64,000 nucleotides of DNA from Desmodus rotundus (Eukaryota > Chordata > Mammalia > Chiroptera > Phyllostomidae). Positions 25,601 to 38,711 of the stretch are shown one piece after another. Location of the stretch: assembly GCF_022682495.2 (NCBI RefSeq), contig NC_071389.1, forward strand, positions 61,402,239-61,466,238, written 5' to 3'. The position numbers were made by a program, and so were the translations under genes. The notes under the pieces are model-generated. The model saw only the letters and a list, made by a program, of their open reading frames with translations, searched no databases and had not been told where the DNA came from. Numbering within the stretch: position 1 is the first letter of the stretch; the number at the start of each line of letters is the position of its first letter.

Positions 25601-28600
25601 AGTTTTGAAACAAATTCTGTCCTCAGCGGTGGGGACTGTATGTCCTGTAAGTCAGTGTGGCTTTGGGGACAGCCAATACCTGGGTGAATGGAACATTTCC
25701 ACTTCCAAGTTGTGCTACTACCTCACATGCCACACTAACCCTACCCTACCACCCTAACCCGGACACTGGGCTTTCCTTCCAACTCTCCCTGTTCCTGTCA
25801 GGGATTTCAGTCCCTGCCCAAGAAACATTTACTCCAAAATAAGCAGGGACTTCAAACTCTGTGTTGAATTGATTAATCTCCCCGCCCCCCTTCAACCTGC
25901 GAGGCTCTGCTGCTCCTGTGTTTCTCTGACCCAGCCTTTCTACTCCACTCATGTCAACACTTGTATCAGGGTCATTACAGAAACCTCCAAGGACATCTTC
26001 TTCACGCCAACCCCTTCACCCTCCAGTCCAAGCTGAAGTAAAATCCAAACTTCACAGAGTACAGCCTTCTGGTCATTTCTCTTGCATAGGAATATATAAA
26101 GTCAGGATGCAAAGTAAAACTTCGGACCAAGAAGGCTGGGGTAAGGCCCTCCTCTGCGTGGGTGGCCTCTTCCCATCTCCTCGTGGTCACTACTACCCTG
26201 TGTTTTCTCCCCCCACACCGCCAGACCCGCTTCTCCGTCTTTGCCTCTTGGGGTTTATTCTTTTCATCTGATAGCTTCTTCTGTGTCCAACAGAAGCCAG
26301 CGCTAAAAGGCTATTTCAAAGTTTACCTCAAGACCGGTTGCCTTGGCAGCTCTAGTCCCTTCTCTGTTTCAGTAAGAACCACAATGTAAACTACTGGTTT
26401 GTCTTCAAACTGGTTTCGAACCCACTTCTCCATATCCCAGCTGGATGGCCAACACCATGTCCGACCCTCCCTCCTCCACGGCTGGATGTTTGGGGTAAAG
26501 TCTGTAACCAGGGCGGCAGGCACAAATTTAACCCCGACAGGGACCATGCCCAGGCCTTTGCTTCATCAGCAGCTGCTCTGAAGCCGCTCTCCATGGAGAC
26601 CTGGAGGGAACACCCAGCTGAGCAAAGCACAACAACATGCAAAGTATTTAACAGTAAGACAGGAAGTTCTCAGAGTAAGTTATTTTCCATCTCCACCACT
26701 AGCCTTCAGACAACAAAGTTAAAGCTGGTTTCTATGGGCGTCAACTACGACCCTAACGGCACCATTGCTAATTGCTATCTCTCACAGCTTCTTTTGGAAT
26801 CTGGCCAATTCCTTCCTTTCGTTTCAAGAACCCCTAACAGTCTACACTTCAGGTTCCAGAACTGCAAATAACTAGTTGGTCGGTACCTATCAAACGCACG
26901 CCTTTGCTTCCGGTGCGGTGATTCGGTGTCAGGCTGCACACAATACCTGTCTCAACATTAATGTCATTCACGATCATTATACTGCTCTCTCCTCTCTGCG
27001 GGGGAGATTTATTTTAACCCATCAAAAAGTTAAAACGGAGACGCAGTGAGCGAAGTGACTGGTACACACCCTGGCGTTCTGTACCACAGTGGCTGCGAGC
27101 CGGTCAGTCTCAGTGACCAAACCCCGCAGCGGAAGGGAGCATCAGAAACACCCACGGGGAGGAGAAATAAGGTCTACGGTGCATCCAGTCCAGCAGAACT
27201 GCTTTTACAGGGAGGTGCTTTGGTTCTTAAGAGCTTGGAAGCCCCTGGGAAGCAGGGAATGCTGTCTCTCTGCTTCTTGTTCATGCAAATAGCGTGTTGA
27301 ATCCCTACCATGTTCTGTGCACCATGCTGGACACGGGGAATGTACACAGCAATACGCCATCGTCACTGCCCTTCGCGAACTCAGCCTAGAAGAACCTGAC
27401 AATGCTCGGTGTGCAGGCAACATTTAATGAATAGTAAAGATATTTCCATAGAGTCCCCTTAGGTTCTATGGGGACCACAGCAAGAACCCAAGCATTTGTT
27501 TCAAAATGATATTTTGAAATCAAGCCAGAAAGAACTTATATTTGAACAAAAACATAACGGGCAATGGCTTATGTCAGAGAATGGCATAAAAATTGGCTAC
27601 AAGAGCAACATTTGGGTTAAATGTTTTCACTGGCTAGAAGTTCTTCTGGATAAGAGGGGTGCTGGGCTAAACCGAGAGGCCCTGAGAGCAGGAAGAAGTG
27701 GTGCAGGCTCTGCCAGACTGTTGGCCGCAGCATCAGCAGAGTCCAACGATGTTTCAGTGCCTCGGGCCCCTCCCTGTAAAATGGAGATGATGCGAGACTA
27801 TGATTTATTCCTCACGGCGAAGAAAACCCCTGGACCCGTAAAAGCCACATTAGAGTAGTGCTCTTCCAATCCTCATCTTGAATGACTAAACACCAACAGT
27901 CCCCAGCCCTCTGAGCCCAGACCTCTAGAAAGGGCTCTGAGGCAACCTGCGTTAGTGCTGGAATCAACATCGGCCGGACACGTCTTTCACGTTTTCCTCC
28001 TTTCAGCTGGACCGTTGAAATCCAGTGCCCACTAGGAACACGGGAGGCTGAAAGGCGGGTCGTGCCCCCAGTCGCACAGCAGTATAAAACTAGCTTTCCG
28101 GAAACCTCCCCTTGAGAGCGCTTGGCTTGTGTAAAGAAAGACTTGGCTTCTACACCCAAGGTTGCTAGGATTCTAGATCCCAGCAAATGCTCGCTGTGGA
28201 GCCCAGCCTTTGAAGGCTTCAGGTACTACTGAAGACCTTCCGATTCACCAGATCCTGACTGGCAGAACCTGAAAGTTTTGACAGTTTGAACTAATTTGTG
28301 TGGGGGATGGGGGGAGCCACGCAGGGGGCAGGAAACATTTCTAACTTCAGATTCCAAGAAGCAGCAATATAGAGAAGGGAAGCACAGAAGTCCGGAGTCA
28401 GACTCAAGATGTGCTCCTCCCGCTGATTAGTGCATTCACTAAACTAACTGAATTATGCATTTCCCCAGTGTGTCAGCCTGGGTAGAGATGGGAGACAGAT
28501 GCCATAAACAGATCTGCTAGCAGCCCTAGAGACAGCCCTCACCCCGCCCCTGCTCCTCCGGGGAGAAACAGAAGGCTGACATTAAGTGAGAGACACAAGG

Positions 28601-31600
28601 TGAGAGGTGCCACATGCAGAATGGGAGCCACCAGCCACACATGACTGCGGAGCACTTGGTGTGTGGTCAGGATAAGGTACATCCTGGATTTTAAAGATTT
28701 AGTACCAAAAAAAAAGGGCTAAAAGATATCGATGCTTTCTATTAAGTACGTGATGAAATAATATTTTAGATATATTGGGTTAAATAAGATATATAATTTA
28801 AACCAATTTTATCTGTTTATTTTTTTAATTATTTTAATGCAGCTACTAGAAAATTTTAAAGTACACATGGGGCTCTCATTTGCAGCTCTCATCATATTTT
28901 TATTAGACAAGGCTGGTCCAGAGCATCCCAATCTCACCAGAATCCTTTGAAAGGAGAGAACTGAACATATGGAAATGTAGTCAGGTTCACAAAGCAAATA
29001 AGGTCATTTTCCACAAGGTAACCCTGACACAGGTTGAGAGAAATCCTCTCACAGTCAATCTATTCTTTGGTCAAACCACATGCTGTTTCGCTGTAGTCTG
29101 TTATAGATAATACCAAGAAAAACCCTACTGGGTATAGGTCGAAGCTTGTGTATTGGGCCAGGGGACCTGGATGTGAATCCTGTCTCTGCCATTCACTAGC
29201 TGTGGAGCCTCAGGAAAGGCCACTAGCCTTATCTAACGTGTTAAGATCCCTATTTTCTGTAAAAAGATAATACTTCCCCACAGGGCCACTGGAGAGTTAA
29301 CATAGCACATAGCACTCAAGAATGATAGCTGTATTAGTAAAATTCAAGCAACATTATCTGAGCATCTTCCAGAATAATGACGGGGTAGGGGAGATGAAGG
29401 GCAAAGGAGATAGAACCGCTCCTCAGTAAGGCCTTGTAGCCAATTAAAGCCAAAAATCTGTTAACTTGGTATTTATTTCACACAGTGCAACACTGCCCTC
29501 TAGTGACAAAAATTTGGAGAAGCATCCACAGAACGAAGCAAGTAAAGAAGAAAAATGTAAATTTTCCTGGGCACTAAGTAAGTTCTCTGGATCAGAGAGA
29601 TTTTATCAAAGAACAATTTTTACCCATAAGTCACCTCTAAAGCAGTGGCATGAAATTGGAACAGCAATAATATTATCCAGATTGACTATTAACCCAGAGA
29701 CTGTCACTTTGTTGATTATACAGTTCCTCAAACAGGAAAACAATAATTCTCTTTGGACACACTAAATGCAACCCTTGAAGAGGAAAAAGCCTGGGTGTAT
29801 GCCAAATTACAAGCATATATGTAAGCAGGACAACCCAGAAAGCTTGAACTTTGTGGACTGCTCACTTTTTGTAAATTTATAAACCAGATTCCATCACGTA
29901 TTTTGTTTAATGCAACAATCAAGGTCAAAACTTAAGGCTGCGCTGCTATGCAAGCGTCAGTGTAACCCTTTGCACGCTACCTCTTATTTTCTTGCAGAGC
30001 ACCTAAGCCCAGAAAACAGCCTCGGGCCGTGGTGGGGACGAAAGGCCCCAGAAGACAGAATGCTGCGCACGGTGCCGACCACTCAAGCACACGGTGTGGG
30101 CTGCTGCTGTTTTTGTCGCCCTTCCTGTTGTCCCAACTTCACAGGCCCATGGAAGAAAAACTATCAGATGTAATAACTCCTTTTACTTTTTAGTTTGAAA
30201 ACAGGGCCTACCTAATTTCATTTCCTGATGCTTCTACCAGTCCAAGTTATCACTTTTAAGACAAGAAAATATGAGCATAACTTGGATGTCCCTGAGACTA
30301 TGATGCTGACGGAAGCCCAGTGCAATTTAAAATTCAGACACTGATCGTTAATAAGGCTCCGAGGCGTGTTGCCACCAAAGCCCCTGCAAAGACAGGATGT
30401 GTCATCATTTTACTCACACACCTAATACGGTCCACTCTGGGCTCTCTTGGCCCACCTTCATTCTCCTCGATTAATTTGGATGGACAGCCTAATACTTTAA
30501 CTTCGAAAGACGTCACAATAATTTTCCCATTCTACTTTCATCTTATTATAGTGATCTCATGTCCACACATCTCTCATCCGATGGTCGGCTGGGTTGGTAC
30601 GTGACCCGTAAGCCAGTCCCAGACAACTCTGAAATGTGCTCTCTAGTCTCTCACAGCAGCTTCAACACCCTGAAAAGGAAAAGGGAAAGAAAGCCATCGC
30701 AACGATATGGGCTTCCTGACATCAAGGGAATGTGCTGGAGGAAAGAGGGAAGGAGGTGAAGGGCCGGAAACCCACTTTTCAGGGTCTCAAGTACCTAACT
30801 TGCAAAAGGAAGAATCAGCGCCACACACCTTATTGTGATATGGGCCTAAGACAATCCAGCCGCAGAAGGTGTAGCCCAGGTAGATCATCCCGGCGCAGGC
30901 ACAGAAGCGAAGGACTTTCGGCAGTGAGGCTTGCATTGTCAAGATGAGCACCTGAAAACACGGCAGAACGGGACGTGGAGGAGGAGCTATGGAACCCAGC
31001 GGGAAATGCATGCAGCCCCCGAGGCACTGCCCAGGGCCGCCCCCTTACATTGTATTTTTGGAAGTAACCCAGGTATCTGATGACTCCAACCCAGACGAGA
31101 AGTGTGGATGTTCCAAGCAAAATGCTGCACAGGTCGTAATTTGTGAGATTCTAAGGAATGAAAGACAGAGATATGAGTAAAATATTCTACTCTGTTTATT
31201 AATCTCACTTCAAGTTCACTGGAAAAGAACGGACAGCCTGCCTCTCTGTAGCTGATACTAAGGGTTTTTTCTTTAACTTGAGAATAATAGAGAGCACAGT
31301 TCTAACTGGGTTTCTGATTTTTGTGTAGTATTTCAATTGGTTGAACTGATAATATATCCTGAAATAGAAAATGCATTAACCTAGGCATTGAATAATATAA
31401 ACTGACAGTGAAATATGAAACAGTATAAGTCAGAAACTTAAAAATATTTTTTTTAATCCTCACCTAAGAATATGTTTTTTGAGTTGAGATAGAAACATCC
31501 ACTGTTTGTCTCCTATACATGGCCTGACCCGGGATCGAACCTGCAATGTTCCAGTGAACGGGACAATGCTCCAAACAACTGAATCACCTGGCCAGGGCCA

Positions 31601-34600
31601 GTCAGCTGCTCTTGAAAGAAAGCTCAGACATGATTTGCTAACACAGTTCCTGCTCTCAAGGATTTCTAGATCTAATTAAGGAGACAAACACACAACCACA
31701 ATTTTAATATAATGCACTTAGTGCAATAAGAGATACAATACTGGCTTGTCACAAAGCGCCTACCATGGACATGACCCAGAGCAGAGCCGGGCCTGGAGGG
31801 TAGGCTAGGGGAGGGCACTGCAGGTAAACGGACAAAAGGCTGAACCAAGGCCCAATGCTGAAGGCCAGAAAGATGTCCTCGAGGCACAGTATCACTGGGT
31901 CAGTGAGATCGAGGGCAGGAGAGGGAGGCAGAGCTAAGTGACGAGGACCTGGAGGCCAATGCACCCAAAGGGGCTCCCGGGAGAAAGGACTGTAACAGCA
32001 ACAGAGACACGTCCAGAAGCAGTCCTCTGACAGCTGTGTGGACGGATCTGAGAAACGCAAGGCCGAAGGCGGACAAGCAACAAGGAACTGGCTGTAACAA
32101 TCCAGACCAGAGAGAAAGTTGGCCTGAAGGAAGCCCGAGGCGGTCAGAATGGATGAGAGGGAAGGACGTTAGCGTCAGGCAGTCAAGGTGGTAAGATTTC
32201 CCCACTGACAGCAGCGCGTGGAGGGGAGAACAGCTGGGTGAGGGAGGAGTCAAGACTTTGTCATAAGATCAAATCAACAGAGCTGCACGTGGTGTCAGGC
32301 CCCTCGTGGGCACTCTGATGTTCCTGCCCTCGCCCCCATCTGTCAGAGCACCTGTTGGTCAGGGACAGTCACCACTGGCTCTTGACACGGCTGGTTCATG
32401 GGCCAGCTGTTCCTTCCCTGACTTAAAAAGTAAATGAAACCTGCCCAAACAACCATTCTTCTCACACTTGCATTCCTACTCTCAAGATGCTCCCAAGTTT
32501 CCTGGCGATATTCTCAGAAATATCTCCTTTCACAGAACATCAGCTTCCTCATTTTCCTTTCAGGAGGAGTGAGGTCAGGCTTCAAATGTCGGGGCGTGAA
32601 AAGAGAAGACAAGAGAATCGAACTGGTCTCCCCAAGGCTTTTGTATCTGAAAGGACATGATGCCATCCAGAAGGAGAGAAACAGAAACGGGTTGAAAATG
32701 GGGTGCCCCTCACCTTGACCTGAATTTCCATTTTTAGGATGGATCCGACCACTGTCATGAGGTCGCTGATAACCACCAGGATATACCACCCGTTGACGAA
32801 CTCCCATCTGTCAGCGTTACACACAGGCCGCTTGTACTTCTCCAGGAAGAAACGTAGAAATCTCTGCAGCAAACATTTTAAAAAAGCATTTCTCACAAAC
32901 CCCACTGCCCTCTGGAAGGAGAAGACAAGTGCAACACGGTGCTCTCGCCTGTAAAATTATTCATCATCACCTTTTCCTGTTCCCTACATCCACTTCAAGG
33001 CTGGAGATGACGGCCCACGCCCTCCCCCCTAACCCACCCAGCCAGACCTGAGCGTTCAAGTGCCCAGCGAGGGAACGCAGCCGTGGTAGGCTATGCCCTC
33101 ACTCCCACAGAGTCCTGTAAGGGCTACCTCAGCACATCCCAAATACTGTCCACGTTATCAGCTCATCCAACCTGGTGGCGGCCTGTGAACCAGGCATTAT
33201 CAGCCCGATCTTGCAGAGCAGAGAACTGAGGCATGGAGAGGCCAAGCCGGGATTGGAGGCCGGGTGGCCCAGCTCCACGGCGTGTGCTCCCAGCGCCCCC
33301 ATCCCACCTGGCAGAACCAGGACCCTGACCTGGGATCAGAGTATCAGTATCGGGGCCCCTGGGGGGAGGGGCAGTGACAGACATGGGTATTTACAAAGTA
33401 AGTTGGCAAAGGTCAAGAATGAGAAAGACAGAACAAGCTCCACAAACGGTATTCGATGACTTCATGCACCTGACCCCAGTCCACATTTCCACACGGGCCA
33501 CAGACCAGGGTGAGCGTTGTGGGGAGCTGGGATATACATATAGTCACCAGAGCCCTGAGCGTAAAAAGGGAAAATGGAACTCGGGAGAATTTTGAAACTA
33601 TTTAAAAGTCGAATAGAGTATTTTATGCTTCATTATAACCCGTTTACCCTGCCTCCCTGTCAAAATGAACTCTGACGTAAAGACAAAAGACGAAACCCAC
33701 ACGTGCTACTATTCTGTTCTTCAGATTTCGCCCGAATCAACACGGTCTCCCTTATTCTAGAAACAGTCAAAAGCGTGAGAATTCACCATTGTGTACCTGT
33801 GCTTATCAGCTCGGTTTTAAGCCACATAATTACCTGATCCCACCTGACGTGAGGTGGGAGCTTTTGCTCCCTACACACCTCAGGCTGATGAACGCCTTCT
33901 AGGGGACAGTCACTCAAAGGAGCGCATTTAGTCGAGGGCCCCAGAAAGGGCAGGATGACCCAACATCAGGGTCTACTGTTGGACACACTGAGGATGGAGG
34001 CCAAGAGGGGAGGGAGAAAATTCGAACACACACTTACCTTGCGTAAACTCAGAGCAAGGAAAATGGATCTGGTGCACAGAATCAGAGATGCCAAGCAAAT
34101 CACAATGACAAATGCATCGAACGCCAGTACATACTGAGTATTTTTCTGAACTGAGGAACAAAAACAGAATTCAAAAGTCAAACACACCTTACCTGGGAAC
34201 AACTCCTGAACAAGAGGGCAGTCAAAAAAGAAGTTCAAACGATAAAGTCTTAGACATCAGAAGCAAATCACAACGCATTCACTCAGAAGTCTACAAATAA
34301 GGTAAAACACCACCTGACGTTCAGAATTATACATAAGACATAAACTAATATATGTACTAAATGCATTTGTAAATATTTACTATAGAACAGAATTCGACAG
34401 AAGGTGGTCCAGTGGAGCTCCACTCAAACGAGGCAAAACTACTGACATACTCTGAATTCTTTCACACAAAAGCACAAACACCAAGTTCTCCATTAATGAG
34501 GGAACAAACAACTGAAAATACCACCAACTCAGACTCCCCCTTTCAGCTTCTGAACCTCACTGTGCACTTCCCCAGCAAAGAGTGACATTCGATAAGCTCT

Positions 34601-37600
34601 TTCTGCACAAGGAGAAAATAACCTCTCGGAATGGTAGGAAGAAGGAGAGTAGTAATCAGATTTATGTCTTGGAGCACAGTAGCATGGGGAACAAACTAGA
34701 GGAAGATGAAAATGTAACCCTAGCTTCTCTCAGACTGCATGGTATTGTCCCAAATCCCAGCCGTGACTCTCCCCTGCCTGGCCCCCTGCGCCCCGCCTGC
34801 AGTCTCATCAGCTGGCAATGGCTTCTCTTCCCCCACCTTCTCTACCCTGAGGCCACACTGGTCTTCCTCCTTCCCTGTTCCCACCAGGTTCTCTTCTTGC
34901 CTCAGACACTTTGCACATGCTGATCCCTGTGCCTGGAACAGCATCCTCTCCATAACACATGTTTAGGTTATTCTTTTTCAGCCTTAGGTTTCAGGTTGAG
35001 TATCTTCCTCTCAGAATGAAACTCCCTAGATCCCCATCTTTATGAGCCTTGCCCCTACTCTTTCATAGCATTCAGCAGGAGTGTACACACCTATAGCTCC
35101 TTTTAACTCTCCTTTGCTTGATGACCATTAAACTAGTAATTACGTCTTCAAAACAGCACAGCAAGGAACAGAGACAGTGTAAAATGGGAAAGAACTTGGC
35201 CTCTGGAGACTGAAAACCTGGGTCTGAATCTTAGCTTTGCACTCAGAAGCTGAGTAGCTTCGGAGAAAGTGCCTCAGTTCCCTCATCCAAAAGATGGGTA
35301 GAATAAAAAAAAAACCCTAAATCATAGGGCTGTTGTGAGGATTAAATAAGTTCATCTAGGAAAGCACAAGAAACAGCCCCAGGTAAACAACGACAACAAA
35401 CATTTTTCACTGTTACTATGGAATCATTCAATGCCCATCTTCCCCACCAAATGACTGGCTCTGGGAGGTGGGGACCGTAAGTATTTTTCAACATTACAGT
35501 GACTTTGCTTAGCATAACGCTTCAACGTGCTTACAAGTAAGTGCAGAGACTCCAGTAGAACATGAGAAGAGCGCTGAATAATCTACGTCAGAACTCGTGA
35601 GGGTCTGAGCTACGTTAGAGGCAGAGAAGGCACAGAAAAGTGGCGAGAGACGAGCAGAGAGAGGCAACGTGGCCTCCAATGGGGCCTTGGGAATACGGAA
35701 GGGGGGCCGAGCAGGCATGACCCCTGCTTTTCTGTCTTCAGTAAACTGAGCTTGGTCTGGGTGTTCATGACAGGAGGGGATGACTCGGGGACAGCTAAAG
35801 CCACGGGTGTGGGCACAGCCACTCAGAGAGATCGCAGAAAGACACGAGGACTGGGGCGAGGCGGGTAGAATGTTTAAGAATTAGAAGAGGAAATGAGCTC
35901 AGGGACGAGATGGAGAAAGTCCCGAGAAGGCAACGGGACTGGGGGCAGGGAACCTTCCAAGGAGTCTAAAGTCAGAGTGCTCCTGAGTGACATCCCTGCA
36001 GAGAAGGCGTTTAAGGGAAAGAGCAGAGTGTCCGCAGACTTGTTAACAACAAGGGTGTGGGCAACAGTGGCACCAGTGTCTGAGGGGGAGCTGCTCACCC
36101 AGTGAGTTACAACCACAGCCAGGTGGCAAATGTAATTCCCTGTGCCGATTATTTAGCCTCGCTGAGCCGCAGATGCCTCGGCCACCAAATGGGGGAGCAA
36201 CCGGGCCTGCCACACGGCTGTCAGGGAACCAGGTAAAACAAGCCATGGCTAGGCCTGTTAGAACCACGCCTAGCACGTACCACTGCCACTGACCCTTTAT
36301 TTTATACTTCAGAAGGTCATACAAGTTACCTCAACATGGCATCTATGGGTAGGTAAGGAAGCAACCTAACTCGACCCCAATCCCAGACCACTTTGGGTGT
36401 GGTCTTTTTTTCTTTTTTTTTTGGACCATGGAATGAGGCAGAGGGAATGCAGGCAGTTCTTGGGCAAATGGGACTGACAATCTCGTAAACTACAAGGACA
36501 GCATCTTCCTTTCTAACATATAACTAGAGCAAATCTCTACGACTGCTTGTAGTGGGAAAACCGAGGCCCAGATCTAGAAGGATAAACCATCCCTCTTAAC
36601 AGAGAAACCAGTATAGTATTCTTTGAATTTTATCTACAGAGTTTGGTGTGCTACAAAGTACTTTATAAACATCGTAATTGCTTTCTTACTCTACTGAAAC
36701 TCTGTTACCCCTGTGGGAACCTTCCCCAAACCTGGGTTTGTAAAACACTAGTCCAGAGAGATGCCTCAGCCAAGCTGGCTAGGGAAGCCCTTCGCCCTGC
36801 CCAGTCCTTCCAGAGGCCGGGAGAAGTCCTACACACACCACCCCCGCCCAACTACACGGGTCTCACCCAGGGCTGCCCACACTTATTAAGCTCCTTTTCC
36901 CTGGGACACCCATCACAACACCCATCACGACGCCCATCAGTGGGGAGTCCTGTCCACCAATACCTCCTCCAGCCCCTCATGCCCAAATTGCTACACTCAT
37001 AAAATCAAGTGAACGGGAAGATCAGTGGCACACTTGGGGATGGGTATTAAAAGTCAAAGGACACAACATTTGGTTTGTATGAACATGAACATTCCCTTCT
37101 TTTTCTGCCTTGAAATAACAGAGGCAATGATGAGAGGGGGACAGAGGCCTCAGGTTAAGTATGTGAATGTGAATGAACTCAGAATGCTTAGGAAGTAGTG
37201 CAAGGTTCCCACCAGATGGTAGCCTTGCCTTTGTCCCACTTCCTATCTCTCCACTTCCCCAAAGTCAGGGCAATCAATCCGCCAGCCTGGGGCAGGGGGT
37301 GGGGGAGGCTCCATTTCCTAAGCTAGTTTCCAAACTTCAGCTTTTTAGGGTTTTCAAGTCATCACATCATTTTATTTTAAATTTGCATTTTCCTAGTGAC
37401 AGAATCTGGTTTCTTAGGGCACAATTCTGGAGGCCTATAAAAATATCAGTGTTTCTCCTCACTGGCCACAGGGGGGAGCCAGACCTCCTTTCTTCTTTTT
37501 TAAACGTCTTTAAATCATTTTATTTTTTAATTACAGTTGACATACATATTATATTAGTTTCAGGCATACGCCCCAGTGATTAGACATTATATAACTTACT

Positions 37601-38656
37601 AACCGATCATCCTGAGAAACTTATACCCATTTGACACAATATATAGTTGTTAGAATAGTGACTATACTCCCTGTGCTGGACTGTATATCCCCATGACTGA
37701 CTTCTCTGCAACTACCAATCGTACTTCTCAATCCCGTCACCTTCTTCTCCCATCCCTACCCTCTGGTGACCATCAAAATAGTCTCTCAATCTATGAGTCT
37801 GTTTCTGTCCTGCTTGTTCATTTATTTTTTTTTATTCACTTGTAGCTAGGTATGTATTTATTGCCATTTTATTGTTCATATTTTTTAATCTTTTTTCCCT
37901 TCTTCTTCTTATTATTGTTATTCAAGAACAAGAATAAGAAACCCTTTAACATTTCATGTAATACTGGTTTGCCGGTGATAAAAAAAGAACCAGTCAGAAA
38001 CGAAGGATACACTAACTGAAATGAAGAATAATTTACAAGGAATCAACAGCAGAGTAGATGAAGGCAAGAATCAAATCTGCGATTTGGAATATAAGGATGC
38101 AAAAAAGCACCCAATCAGAACAGCAAGAAGAAAAGCAAAATCCAAAAACAAGAGGATAGTGTACGAAGCCTCTGGGATAACTTCAAGCATACCAACATGT
38201 GCACCATGGGGGTGCTGGAATGAGAAGAGAGTACGAAACTAAAAACCTTTTTGAAAAAATAATGACAGAAAATTTCTCTAACCTGGTGAAGGAAATGTAC
38301 AGAGAATCCCAAATAAGGTGGGCCCAAAGAAGCCCACTCCAAGACACATCATAATTAAAATGCAGAAGGTTAAAAACAAAGAGAGAATCTTTTTTTTTAA
38401 TCTTCACCTAGGCATAAAGATTTTATTTATTTATTTTTAGAGAGAGGGGAAGGTAAGGAGAAAGAGAAACATCAGTGTGTGTGCCTCTCACACACCCCCT
38501 ACTGGGGACCTGGCCCGCAACCCAGGCATGTGCCTTGACTGGGAATTGAACTGGCAACCCTTTGGTTTGCAGGCCCACACTCAATCCACTGAGCTACACC
38601 AGCCAGGGCTTAAGCATAGTTTTTTGTTATTGATTTTAGAGAGCAAGGAATGAGGG

Positions 38657-38711
<55 letters not shown>

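Larger units (their letters stand above)
24146..30828. other. MCOLN2 intron 11
   Basis: 6.7 kb with no gene seen. It carries decayed L2 and MIR pieces (listed separately). The rest shows no recognised element. Confidence 0.7.

Noticed and set aside
38661..38707. CRISPR-like or regulatory tandem repeat
   Set aside because: Plain (GA)n expansion within a SINE; no spacers.
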